Positions 26,263-38,648 of a DNA stretch of 64,000 bases are shown here, in pieces. The translations under genes and the position numbers were made by a program. The notes below the pieces were generated by a model, which ran no database searches, had not been told where the DNA came from, and saw only the letters and a list, made by a program, of their open reading frames with translations. The DNA is from Ascochyta rabiei (lineage: Eukaryota > Ascomycota > Dothideomycetes > Pleosporales > Didymellaceae), in the NCBI RefSeq assembly GCF_004011695.2, contig NC_082415.1, forward strand, positions 620,001 to 684,000. The letters run 5' to 3'. Position 1 is the first letter of the stretch. Every line of letters begins with the position of its first letter.

Positions 26263-27374
26263 TAGGATAGCCTTCTAGCATTACTAAAATACCTTATTAG
26301 GAACCTACGTAGCCTAGTTAGGAGCAGACTACTTCTAACCCCTACGCTTAGCACTGCTGCTAGTGCAAACTGCAGACATAACTATTATCTTAACATTACT
26401 ATCCTTATTATACTTAGGTAGTGCCTAGGTAAGGATATAGTACAGCTAGTTTTCTATAGCTATAGTCTTAACGGCTATAGTAATAGACTTATACTCTATA
26501 ATAGCTGCGTTATAATCTATACAAGTTACTCCTTAGTTTATTACTATATTACAGTTGTTTGCGTTTAGGGCCTAGTAGAGCTTTAATAGGCATTGTTCTC
26601 TGTTCTAGTAGAGGCTGCTACTTTGCACTAGTAGCTGCTTAAACTAGATAAAAAAGTCTAAGAACAACTTGTTAGGACCTTAACAGACGCTTTCTAGCTT
26701 TGCCTAGGCCTGTTCCTAGCTGTAGTTGTTGCTGTAGCAGAATTCTAGGTATGCTAGGAAGTCCTTTAGGCTCTACACACCTTAGGTACTTCTAATCTTA
26801 TAGAACAGAGCTATATCTTATTATATAGACGTACTAAGCTAGGACTATATAAAGGCAAACATGTCCTATAGCCTACTAATAAAGGACATATCTACCTATA
26901 GCTTATATTCTATTATAACCTACTACGCCTTAAATAAGGATTTATCCCTAGTAAAGGCCTTGCCTATAGGAAGAGGTTTCCTATATACTGCAGACGTCTA
27001 TATAGAGGTATATAGGCCTAGAGTAGACGCTAAAAACAGCGCTTTATAAGGCAGGTTAGGGGCTAGGGTAGACGTTAATAGGTATAGTGTTGCTCCTAAG
27101 GAGGATAATAGGACTATAGACGCAGGTCTAGTATAGGTATTAGCTATTTATGCTAGGGACTCTACAAATACGCATATATTAGAGTTATTACACTTAAGCA
27201 ATGCTATATACTTATTAGCAGCTAATAAGGCTTACTATAAGTTTATTATAAACTACAACATCTAGACTATAAATTTCTAAAGGGTTAAGGGGACAGATTC
27301 GTCGAAGGGGTTATTCTAGGAGCTGGCTGACATAGTACAAGTGCTAGCTGTTCTCCTAGAAGAAGAGATACAAA

Positions 27375-27529
27375 TGTTATAGACTAGCCTTAGAGTAGGA
27401 TGTAATAAGGGTTAATATAGTATTATATCTCTTAAGAAGGTAACATGTTGCGTGTCCTTCTAATATGTCTGTAGGGCACGTAACTGCCCTATCTCGCTTA
27501 AGGCTTAGACAAGGTCTAAGCCTATAACA
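27375..27529 (-). repeat. LTR of element D (right copy, 5' LTR)
   Basis: 155 bp, begins TGTTATAG and ends CTATAACA, and pairs with 8848-9002. Confidence 0.88.
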
Positions 27530-28352
27530 CTAAGGAGTTAAGTTATACGCCTAGCCCTTAGTTTAATAGAATAGAAGGAATAAAAAAATAGGTTTTACTA
27601 AACAAGTAAGATAAGGAGAGGTTAGATAGGTTATATTAATTTAGGCCTAGATAAGGTTATTCTCTTAGGCAGAACTGTTTCCCTTAGGTATTAGGTCCTC
27701 TTTAAAATCTTCTTTAGTATTAACGTAATCTTTAGTATCTACTTAGATTTCTTAAATTTAAGGACTAGTACATCCTTTTGTAAAATAACCTGCCGTACTA
27801 TAGTTATAATAGTTACCTAGAGTTAGCTCTCTTATAGGTGTGGCTTAGGGGGTAGTCCTAGGTAGGGGTAGAGTAGATGTTAAAGGCTTCTAAACGCTAG
27901 GGGTAGGTTAGGTTAGAAGTAGGTGATTAGAACAAGGCTAAATATTAACTGTTTAGGGTTAGGTCTAAGTTAGGATAGTGTTAGGTAGGGCATAGATAAG
28001 GTTTTGTTTTCTTTCTATGTTATATACTGTTAAGTATTCTACTATAAGTTTAAATAAGTTATTCTATTATCTTCTAAATTCTAGATTTATACTTTAGAGG
28101 GCTAGAGTAATCTTTGTCTACATGTAGTAAAACTATTCTAACTTAGGTACCTGTCCCTAGATAGCAGAACTTAGGAATTATGCTTTAAAAGTTAGAAATG
28201 TATTATCCTTTCCTATTTATAGGCAGTTAAATACAGCCTAACTCTTAGATTTCTTATTTCTAGTAATAAAATAAGAGTAGAGAAGCGTAATTGTTTCCTT
28301 AGCGTTCTAAAAACAATCTAAGTTATAAGACAAGTATTAGGGCTTAAGGTAT

Positions 28353-28518
28353 TGTAGTGGAGTAAAAAGTACAAGGTTGACTGGCAAGGGCTTAAAGGGC
28401 TATTGGGGATTAGAGGCACGTGATTGTCGGGAGGGTATATTAGATGATCTCAGCAAGCTATTAGGGCTCGCTATTAAAGACAACAACCTTCTTGCATTAA
28501 GCAATATTCTTACCTACA
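28353..28518 (+). repeat. LTR of element C (left copy, 5' LTR)
   Basis: 166 bp, TGTAG..CTACA. The following bases, tagcgact at 28523, could be a primer-binding site that was TGGCGACT before a G to A change, but this is tentative. Confidence 0.92.
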
Positions 28519-28759
28519 AAAATAGCGACTGATATGCAACTTAAACACCTACAAGCCTTAGCCTTAGGAAGGCTAAAGCTACTACAGCTAGTACTTAATA
28601 AAATATTAATAAACAGTACGTGAAAAACAGCATCTCCTTTACAATGTGTTTGCGTAGTTGCAACACAGTTTATAGGACAGGCCTAGTAAGCAGTTATATA
28701 CTAAGCAGTAGGCCTAGAAAACAGTATAGAGTAAAAGGCGTTAGATAGATCTAACACTA

Positions 28760-29083
28760 ATAGTATAAAACTAAGCTAGGCTTAGGAATCTATTAGGACT
28801 TGCAGTAAAAAGTCTACACGTACTAGCAGTACAAAACCAAGCTAGGCTTAGGAATCTATTAGGACTTGCAGCGAAAAGTCTACACGTACTAGTAGTACAG
28901 AACTAAGCTAGGCTTAGGAATCTATTAGGACTTATAGTAAAAAGTCTACACGTACCAGCAGTATAGAACTAAGCTAGGCTAGGAATCTGTTAGGACTTAT
29001 AGTAAAAAGTCTACACATACTAGCAGTATAAAACTAAGCTAGGCTTAGGAATCTATTAGGACTTGTAGTAAAAAGTCTACATA
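28760..29083. repeat. 66-bp tandem repeat, five copies, in the leader of element C
   Basis: The landmark gctagg recurs at 28775, 28841, 28907, 28973 and 29038, spaced 66, 66, 66 and 65 bases (one base lost in copy 4). Each unit contains gctaggcttaggaatctat and aaaagtctacac. Copies differ mainly by transitions. The array lies between the 5' LTR and gag, the same place as the 76-bp array in element B. Confidence 0.9.
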
Positions 29084-29482
29084 GTTATAATAGTTATAGC
29101 CCTTGCGTGTAGCGTGCACAGTCCTAGTAAGAAAGCACTCTTATAGTTTTTTTAAGGCTATAAAAACCTCTGCTTATTAGATAATTATATAGTAATAGGA
29201 AATAATAGGAAGGTATAACAGAAATAAACTATAAGGAAACGCTAATAATCTATTAGGATGTAGCTTAGTAATCCTATAGGCGTTAGAACAAGGGTAAGTA
29301 ATAATAATATAAATACAGGAACTATAGGAGAACTAAAGAAGCCCCTTAAAAGACATGTATAGAGAACACCTAAGCAAAGACTATTTAAATAAGATAAGAA
29401 GACACCTTCTAATAAGCAACTACCTACAATTTTTAGCATTAACAAACGCCTAAAAACAAAAGCAGTAATTAAAACTTACTAG

Positions 29483-32400
29483 TATGTTGAACACTCTAAC
29501 GCACAAAGCTCTGCCTAGCACCTATTAGGATGCTGTAAGGGGAGGATTTACTGTATTACCTCTAGAAGTAGAAACTACAGCAGCTTATCTCTATCCTAAA
29601 AATTTAGAGACCCTAAACGCATTACTACTAAGTAATAATACTTTAGGAGACCTAGACTTACGCTAAATCCTTTCTATTATTGCTAATAGAGTAGGACATA
29701 TTGCCTAGGAGAACTAGCGCACCTACGCTAATAAGCAAGCCTCTTTTATAGACATACCCCTAGTATTTAGTAGAGAAAATATAACCTAATTCCTAAAGGA
29801 GATTAAACAACGCTCTAGTTTCTACTAATAGACTATTAAGGACTGTATTAGTAGACTCCTTAGTTACTGTAACTATACTTACTAAGAGATTATTAAGTTA
29901 AGTATAATAGACTTTGCAGCTGCTTAGGTAGCAACTAATTAGCAAGCTGTAAAGGAAGCACTCTAACAACAATTCTGAAGCTAGGATAAGGCCTAGCAGG
30001 AAGAGACTAAGGATTTGCTGCGCACTTAGTGCATCTTTAACTTATTAACCCTAAATTTGTTACTCTAAGGGTACCTAGACAACTTTAGCCCTAGGTTTAA
30101 ATAATGCCTAGAAGCTAGGACAGTAGCAGAATTGTATAAAGGATTCTACTTAGTAAAAGGCCTAAATAAATAACATCTTAATAAGGTATTGAACAAATAT
30201 AAACTTACTATAACCTGCCTAGAGGATATTTACTATACTAAAATTAAAGCGTTCCTTAGTAAGGTTGCCTTATAAGAATTAGAAATTAAATTATTTAACC
30301 TAGTATTTAAAAAGAAAATAACAACTAAGGCATAGGAACTTAATAAACTATTAGGACTCCTAAACACATTTAAACTAGCCTAGTTAAACAAAGAGGGCGT
30401 GCTAAAGAGGCTATCTAGAGCACGCCCCCTAGGTGAATAAGGAGTCTAAATGCTACTAGGGCATCAGCCCACATAAGGAGAAGTTAATAACCTTATTAAG
30501 AAGTTCTCTAGGATTAAGCTTAATAGCATAAATCTCTTGCTTGCCCCTTTGGAGCTGCAGGAAGTAGAACTGCTTTTGTATAAAGATATACAACAGGAAG
30601 TTAGTATAGCCTTTATAGGCCTTAAAAGGTAATACTAAAGACCTATTAAGACGCAAAACCCTACTAGCTTTAATTAATACCCTGTTACTTAACAAGAAGG
30701 GCTTTTTCTAGCTAGGATAACGCTGCAGGGATATAGCTAACTAAGAGGCCTAATAGTTTGTTATGCCTGTAGAAAGGAAGGCTACCTAGCGTTAGCATGC
30801 GCAGACTAAGAGAAGCTAATCTAGAACTAATAGGTCTACCTTAACTATTAAGGACGTCTTATATAGGGATTAGCTGAAAACCTATAGGGTAATATCTATA
30901 ACGTGTTAGGAACGTACATTATAAAAACAGTAATAGAGGGTATTAAGGAACAGCTTAAGAGGGAAGGGTACGTAGTAGTTAAACTACTAACTACTGTTAA
31001 CCTATACGCGCAAGAACACTACACCTAAGGTAATATTAGAGTTGCTAGTAGCGCTATTGTTATAAATCTTAATGCAGATTAAGAGGTAGGCCTTTTAAAA
31101 GAAGAAGACTACGCCTAAAAACTAAAGACAGTTATAATAGTGTTAAAAGAAAGCAAGAGCTGTAACGTTTTTAAAGGATAAGTTAATAGTTAATCTGTAG
31201 TAATAGTTAACCTAATATAGACTAATTACTATGCAAGAGATAGTGCAGTCTCTAAAGCGTTATTAGGTTACACCTCTACTGTTTAGAACAATAAAAGTAA
31301 AGACGTAGGATAGAAGGTCCCTAAGGCAGTAGCGTTTAAAGAAGAAATAGATGTTAACAACTAGGCCCCTAACCTAAGAACACAAGAAAATATAAAAAAA
31401 CACTAACTACTAGATAACCTTATAGTAGACCTAAACAAGATAGTTTGCTAGGTCCTCTAAACTACTATTAAGTTATCCCTTAAGGATCTGTTAGCATTAG
31501 CCCTAGAGCTCTAGCAAAGACTAGGTAAGCTGTACTACGCTAAAGCAGACCTAGACTTATTAGGAATACTAGCACCTAATTAAGAAAAGGATTAATAACA
31601 CTTCTAGGTTAATAATATAACACTCTTCTGTCCTAAATATGTTTATATAGAGGCTTACAACAGATAAATTGTTTAAGCTAGCTCTTGTAAATTAAGTACT
31701 AATAGAATATTAACAGCTGCACCTATATTCCCTTACTAGCAGCCCTACTATGCTTATAGTATAGACCTTAAAGAAGAAGAATAAGAAAGGACTACAGAGG
31801 AGTAAAGAAAGTACAATTAGGAGTATAGTTTTAAGTATATCTAAAGAGACTGCCTATAAGCCCTAATAGCTATTAACAGTGCTTAGATATTAGCACTGCT
31901 AGACTCTAGAGCAGAACTTAACACTATTTAGCTAAAGATAGCTTAAGCAGCTAGATTATTAATAACGTCTATACTAAATAAAATAGTGTCCTTACGCCTA
32001 TAGGGCGCTAATAGCACCTTTAAAGCCTTTACTAGGATAATTTAGCGTGCCCTAGTTATAATTAGGAATATTATAATTCCTACTAACTTCTTTATGCTAA
32101 AATTATTATTAAGCCTAGTTATCCTTAGGAACCTATACCTGGCAGACGCATAATGCATCTTCTAGTACTAAGCAGATAGACAAATAAGGTGTACTATCTA
32201 CTCTAAAGACTGTAAATTATATGTAATGTTTATAGGAGTAATAGATAATATAGTTAGAATAGTTACCTATAAGTTAATGCATTTAAAAGGATAAGGAGAG
32301 TAAGCGTTAGGCCTAACTCTCTAGAACCTTTAAAAACCCTAACAGCAAACAGGTAAAGACTTAATAGGCTTTTGGGATGCGCCACTACAACACTAGTTAG

Positions 32401-35400
32401 GCTCTAGCTAGACTACTATCTGCTGTGCACTATAATTAAGGAAGATTAGCACCTCTATAAGAGTAGACATAATAAAGTACTGTCTAACATACTTCTAGAC
32501 CTAAACTGCCTCTACTAGGTAGAACTAGCACAATTAAGGGGAGAAGCTACTTAATATCCTATTAAACTTAGGTGCAGCACTTCGTATAAAACTAAAGCTA
32601 AGAAGGTCTAACTAGTCTACAACTTAACAGTAACCCCGCATGCTGTAGAAGGACGCTAAGACTAGCAGGAAAGGGCTTAATTTTAATAGTTAATAAACCT
32701 AGATTAGGGCTAGCGGCAGTTTTAGAGGCATATTAAGGACTACACTGCTAGCTTTCTATTAGGTACTAGATTAACCCTAGAACAACTTCAGAAAATAAAA
32801 ATAGCAGACTAGCTGTGGCCTAGGGAATAAGAAATGTTAATTAAAGTGTTCTACTGTTAAGAAGCAGCCTTATGCTTTAATTTCCCTAAGTCTAGGCAAA
32901 CCTATACAGATATCTACCCTCTAGTATAAATTAACACAGTACTATATGCTGCTTAGAAGGAGAACAGTTTCCTAGTCCTAAGGAAACTTAGGGGCGTAGT
33001 AGAATAAATAATCTAGAAATAACTTAACTATATAGTCTTAGAGTATGGCAAGAGCCTATACAGTAACCTATAGTTCTTATTTAAGAAAAAGAATACTAGA
33101 TACTAGCTTATTAACAATATATAACAGATTAACAAGGTTATAATAAGAGATATAAACTTGCTGCCTAATCCTAATAAGTTCTTAGAAGAGTTTGCTAGAT
33201 GTTAGGTTATATCCCTTATTAACTTCTTCTCTAGATATAACTAAGTAGGACTACACCTAGACTCTTGCCTATTAACTGCGTTTTTAACCCTAAGCTATAG
33301 GCTGGTACATTAATACACACTCCTAATAGGAACAATAAACTCTATAGTAGAGTTTGTACGCGTAGTAACAAAAGTGCTTTAGGATCTAGTTCTATTCTGT
33401 TGTATGCTGTATATAGACAACATTACTATAAAAAGTCTAAAAATAAACTACAATAATAAGTTGCTTAAACAGGAGATCTAGAGGTTTATTAGGGAGCACA
33501 TAATAAACATTAACTAGGTGCTCTAAAACCTTAAGATAGTAGGAGCTACTACCTTAGCCCTAAAGAGTAATTAGTGCTATAACAGCATAGGAGTAGTAGG
33601 GTATGTTATAGATAAAAGAGGTAGGCACCTAGCAATAAAAAAGGTATAGAAGATTGTTAACTAGCCCCCCTGTACAACCCTAAAGGACGTTTAAATGTTT
33701 CTTAGACTTTATGTTTACTACTACATTTAGATTCCTAAATTTAGCCCTATTATAGCACCTCTGTTTAACTTACTCTAAAAAGATGCTAAGTTCTAATAGA
33801 CTATTAAGGTAAGCTAGGTAATAGAGAAACTTAAAGTGTGTCTAATAACTACTTCTACCTTAGTAACTATTAACTATACAGAACCTCTGTAGCTAGTAAT
33901 TATATTAGTAGACAGCAGTAAGAAAGGTTAGGGAGTAGTTATCTAACAGGAAGACCTAATAGGCTGCTAGCACCTAGTGTGTTATAAATTCGAAGTCTAG
34001 TCTACTACAGAATAAGGCTAGGACTTAGGCAAATATAAGTGCAAAGCGTTATTACTAGCCCTTAAGAAATTCTGGCTATAGATATATAGTATCTACTTTA
34101 TTATTAAAACAGACACCTGCACCTTAGTAGATTAGCTTAACTAAAGTGCTACAGACCTTCTAGGAGCCCTAATTACCTAATAGTTAGCCTTACTTAATAT
34201 GTGGGAATTTAAGGTTTAACACGTTACAGGAAAGAAGAACGTAGTAGCAGACGCACTCTCTAGATAACTAGAGAGAAAAGGATAGAAAGCCCTAAGCTAG
34301 CCTAAGGAAGATGTTAAGGACTTTATTAATAAGTATCTTAGATCTATAAGAATATTAAATAACCTAATAAACTATTAGGATCTGCAGTACGCGTACTAGA
34401 CGAACTTAATTAACCTTACAGTGCTAGAGTCTCTTTACACAGAATACTTCCATAATATTGCATAATAGCTACTTATAATAAAGAACCCTAATAGTCTTTC
34501 CTAAGCAGACCTACGCAAGCTAAGAAAGAAGGCCTTAAGATTTGCTGTTATTAACAACGTCCTCTAGGCAAAAGCAGCACCTAATAAACTATTAAGACAA
34601 GTTATTAATAATCCTAACTAGTAGAAGGAGATTATCCGCACCCTACATGACAAATCTAGGCATTAGAGAAGAGAAGGAACATAGCAGAAGATCTGGTACT
34701 AATACTTCTAGCTAAAGATGTTTAATTAGATTAAATAATACGTTAAGACCTGTAAAGAATGTTAATACTACTCTGCTTAGCAGTTTAACAAAGAACTGCA
34801 CCTTATAGTTAGCCCTAATAGTCTATAGGAATAGATTATAATTAACGTTATATACATGCCTATTAGAAGAGGAAACTATAAATACCTAGTAGTGTCTTAG
34901 GATTACATGTCTAGATATGTAGAAGCCTAGGCACTAGTTAAGAATAACTTAGTAAGTGTAGTTTAATTCCTAGAGTAGGACATCTTTGCAAGATAGGGTC
35001 TCCCTCTAAAGATGTTAATAGATAGTAGACCTAAAAACTAAGCACTAGTTAAAGCGCTAACTAAGCTTTATAGGATTAACTAGGTAATAGCAAGTGCCTT
35101 CTACCCCTAGGCCTAAGGATATATTAAGCAAGGACATAAAGATATTGTTAGCGCGTTAAGAAAAATAACTAGTAACTAGACCTTAAACCTATACCTAGTG
35201 TTATAGGCAGACTAAGTTATAGTAAAATAGTTAATAGGGGAGACAATAACATACTTAGTGTGCAGGAGAGAACACATCCTACTAGTTAAATTACAAATAC
35301 TAACCTAGCAGACCCTACTATAGTCTATAATCTAGACTATAGCAGAGCTACTAGCACTTAGAGCAAAACAATTTAAGCACAGGGATAAGCAGCTTAGAGA

Positions 35401-35690
35401 GGTAGTAGATTGCGTTGTTTAACTAAGGGACTTTAATAAAGAATAGTTTAATAATTAGGTAATACTTAGGCTAATTCTAGTAGACTATAGGGACTTAGTA
35501 TTACTCTAAGACATAGTCTGCAATATTAATATAAGCTAACTAAACAAACTTGCACTAAAGTAGAAAGGTCTATTCTAGATTATAAGGAAAACAGACAAAG
35601 GAACATACATGCTAGAGGAGCTTAACAGAGTAGCGCTAAAGGGAATATACGCTAGGAATAGGTTAACTAAATTCTATTAATAAGAAATAA
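29483..35690 (+). pseudogene. Element C gag-pol remnant (Gag, protease, RT, RNase H, integrase)
   Basis: Plus-strand landmarks in order: CCHC knuckle at 30759-30800 with His to Tyr (C-Y-A-C-R-K-E-G-Y-L-A-L-A-C); protease L-D-S-R-A-E at 31899-31916 with the Gly of DSG changed to Arg; RT G-T-I-N-S..E-F-V-R-V-V-T-K and box Y-I-D-N at 33410-33421; RNase H V-D-S-S-K-K-G near 33910 and V-V-A-D-A-L-S-R at 34241-34264; integrase CxxC near 34750, D-Y-M-S-R-Y-V-E-A near 34900, and G-x-I-x-x-G-H-K-D near 35120-35145; then a GPY/F-like module, K-G-L-F-x-I-I-R-K and L-K-G-I-Y-A-R-N-R-L, at about 35560-35680. Stops are mostly TAG or TAA in place of Gln or Trp. The start at 29483 is only the first plausible ATG. 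Confidence 0.87.
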
Positions 35691-35999
35691 TAGATTAAAG
35701 GACAGTGCTAGCCAAGGACTTAGAAACAGAACCTAATAGACTACTAAAATAACAGTTAGTTAGGGTCTACTTACTATAAATAATAATAGATAAGTAAAGA
35801 GCAGAGTATAACGTGTAGGACAATATTAATAAAAGCTAACTATTAGATTTTAGCTAAGGATTAGCTGAAATTTTAGGTAGGGGAAGGAGTTACAATAAGG
35901 AAATAAAAACTAAGATATCTTTAGATTTTAATACTAACACAACTAAGGACAGTACTAGCAAAGGAATATATTAAACAGCACTAGAAGAACTACTACAGC

Positions 36000-36725
36000 T
36001 GCTACAACCAGGCTTTTAGGGAGTATTACTAGGGCTATAGTAATAATGTTTAGAAGGAAGCTAAGAATAATTATTATAACCTTTAGCTAAAGGCGTGTAA
36101 GAAGACTAAGCAGCAGGCTAAGCACCTAGAGAGCTATAAGCCAAATCGCCCTTAAGAACCTAGCTAATAGAAGAAGACTAACAGTAATAACCTAGAGGCC
36201 TATTAGGGCGTAGCAGAGAACTAGGCAGAGAACAACAAGGGCTGCTAAAACTCTCTACAGTATCCTTAAAAACGCTAGGAGACCCTCTAGAAGAAATAAA
36301 TATAGGACTGTAAGTAGAAGTAGTATAAGTTATAGGAAAGAAGCTAGCTAAGCGTATAAACTGCCCTAACCTACTATTAGTAACTAGAGGAGAACTGCTA
36401 GGGGCATAAAGAGGCTTATCTAAGTCTATGTTATTAGCCTCTAATATAGCATTAGTATCTATTTAGCAACTAGCACAAGAAGCTAGAGAGCTAATAGCCT
36501 ATTTATTATTACTTAGGAGAGTAATCTAAAAACCTAAAGCCTGTTAAGGAGAAGTAGATTTCCTAGCCCTATAAACTGCTTTAGCAGCAGCAGTAACAGC
36601 CTAGAGTTAATTACAAAGGGAAGCACAAGAAGGAGTGCCTAATAACCCCTTAGAGCAAACTAAGTAAGAAATGTCCTAAGCAGTAGAGATCTTATAGCTA
36701 AGACTTACTGCCTCTTCCTCTAAGG
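36000..36725 (+). pseudogene. Extra degraded reading frame of element C, downstream of integrase
   Basis: In one plus-strand frame the sequence reads as a protein rich in Leu, Ala, Glu and Gln, and nearly every stop is TAG or TAA where Gln (CAG/CAA) is expected. Examples are an E-Q-Q-G-L-L-K-L-S segment, then E-A-R-E-L-I-A-Y-L-L-L-L. This pattern suggests a real, now decayed, helical or coiled-coil protein encoded between pol and the 3' LTR. I recognise no family. It could be an accessory ORF of this lineage or a captured fragment. The right-hand remainder (36.7-38.46 kb) has no frame I can defend. Confidence 0.4.
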
Positions 36726-38482
36726 TTTTCTAAGCGTCCTTCTAACTAGCGCTAAAATAATTATTAGTAAAGTAGCTGTAACTAGTAAAGGAGTTATTAG
36801 TGTCTAAGTAAGAGTAAGATTTAGCGCGGCCTGCCTTATAGTAGTTAGCCTTAGTAGGACTAGGCATTATAGAAGCAGCACAATAAGCAACAGCTAAGAA
36901 GAAGTTAGTAGAAATAAGGCTTAATAGGATATTAGGACTTACTAAAAGAACAGTTCTTATAGCTATTAGCAAAGTATTTAGTATAAGAGCCTAGCAGGTT
37001 AAGATGGCTATTAGCGTTGTAAGCCTAAGCATATAGCGCAGACCTCTTCTAATAATAATTATAGTAAGTATTAGGATAGTTAGGGTTGTTGTAAGTAGAG
37101 TATTAAATAGCAGCGTTAGTTATAGTAAGTAAGAACCCTTAAATAAGAGGACTATAGGCACTAATAGTATATAGAGGTTAGTAACTGTTATTAATAGCAG
37201 CCTAATAGTACTACTGTTAGGCGCTAAGAGTGACTAGAGACGTAGGATTGCTAGGAACTTAGGCGCGTAAAGAACAGTAGAGGTAATAAAAGTAGTAGGG
37301 CGCTTAGTTGTGGTATATAGCGTTAGAATTAATATAGTAATTCTCTCTAGAAGATAGAGTGTTAAACTAGCGGACGTGTGTATAGGCAGTAGTAATGTTA
37401 TAGAGGAAAGGAGGAAGATTAGCCCTACTAATAAGGGCTAGTATAAGAGCTTCTATAATGTTATGCGCTAAGGCGCCGTCTATATTATTGTTTAGGAAAG
37501 AAAGAACTAGGAAGAACTATTAATAACCTATTAGGGTTAAAAAGAGAAGGAATAAGAGTCTTATAAATAAGCTGAGCTTACTCCTATAGAGAAAGACAAC
37601 AAGCTTTAGTTAGGCTAATACTAGAATCTGTGCGGCCTTAACCTCTAGGTAGGAGCTTCTTACTGCTGCCGCTACTACTACTACTACTGTGCTTAACTAG
37701 AGATCTAAAGGATAAGGTAGACATAACAAAAGAGGAGATTAAAATAAGAGCCTAAAAGCTTAATAGGTTGTTAAAGGTTAAAGAGGTAGGAAGTTAAGAA
37801 GTTTAACTAAGTAGAAGCTAAAGATAATAAGGAAGAGAAGGAGCAGATCTGGGGCTGCTTATATAGATCCTGGCTGCTGCCTCTCCTATAGTTAGTAGGC
37901 TTAGATACGTTATTCTAAAGGAACCTAAAACTAGTAAAGGTTGTTTGCTATTACGTTAGTAAGAATAATATTACCTAGTAAAAGGCGGTAGGTTACTAGA
38001 CTAGGCTAAACAACCTACTAATTAGTAGGCCTAGGGCTAGAGGGTTATAGGTTCTTAAACTGTCTAATAGGCTATTAGGTTACTCTCCTCTAACAACGTA
38101 GGCAAACAAACATAAGCAGGAGATTTACTAGACAGATAAGTAACAGACACCTAGACTTACCTTAGCTGTTATAAGCAAATAGATTAGGTCCTATACAAAG
38201 TTCTTTCTTAAAGTCCTAAACTAATAGGGCTCTAAAGATTAGTTGTAATAGGCTTAGATGCCTAAATACTAGACTAAACGTAGTTAGGTAAACGCAAATT
38301 ATTAAGCAACAGCCTAATAGATTGCTAGGTAATAGTAGGAGGTTGTTTAAAGTAAAGGGGCTTAGAGACAAACATTAGTAGGTCTCCTGTTAGGACAGAC
38401 AGTAGAGTTATAGAAGGGTAGAATAACAGGTAGAGGTAGGCGTAAGCTTAAGGGGACTAAGCTCTTTAGGGAGGGGGAGATG

Positions 38483-38648
38483 TGTAGTGGAGTAAAAAGT
38501 ACAAGGTTAACTAGCAAGGGCTTAAAGGGCTATTAGGGATTAGAGGCACGTAATTGTTGGGAGGGTATATCAGATAATCTTAGCGAGCCATTAGGGCTTG
38601 CTATTGAAGACAACAACCTTCTTGCATTAAGCAATATTCTCACCTACA
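38483..38648 (+). repeat. LTR of element C (right copy, 3' LTR)
   Basis: 166 bp, preceded by the polypurine tract at 38468-38480 and followed by the TSD gtat. Confidence 0.92.

Larger units (their letters stand above)
8848..27529 (-). mobile_element. Element D: Ty3/gypsy LTR retrotransposon inserted in A and itself split by B
   Basis: 155-bp LTRs at 8848-9002 and 27375-27529 have TGTTATA..TATAACA inverted ends. Flanks are ataag (8843-8847) and ctaag (27530-27534), a 5-bp TSD with one mismatch. A pyrimidine-rich stretch after 9002 is a minus-strand polypurine tract. Its own sequence is 9003-13416 plus 24858-27374. Without B it measures about 7.2 kb. Its pol is Ty3/gypsy and reads leftward. 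B interrupts the RT 14 bases past the catalytic box. Confidence 0.87.
28353..38648 (+). mobile_element. Element C: 10.3-kb gypsy-type LTR retrotransposon inserted in A
   Basis: 166-bp LTRs at 28353-28518 and 38483-38648 begin TGTAG and end CTACA. The TSD is gtat (28349-28352 and 38649-38652). A polypurine tract, agggagggggaga, ends two bases before the right LTR, so C reads left to right. Gag, protease, RT, RNase H, integrase and a post-integrase module follow in that order on the plus strand, with a further degraded frame before the 3' LTR. The two LTRs differ at about 13 sites, all transitions. It is the only plus-strand element of the nest. Confidence 0.92.

Noticed and set aside
26861..27049. 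62-residue plus-strand open frame in element D
   Set aside because: It runs antisense to the gag region of D in RIP-altered DNA and has no motif. It is chance openness.
28760..29083. CRISPR array
   Set aside because: The units are contiguous 66-bp tandem repeats without unique spacers, in a fungal retrotransposon leader.
36742..36972. 76-residue minus-strand open frame in element C
   Set aside because: It runs opposite to the coding direction of C and has low-complexity Ser/Tyr content. No supporting motif.
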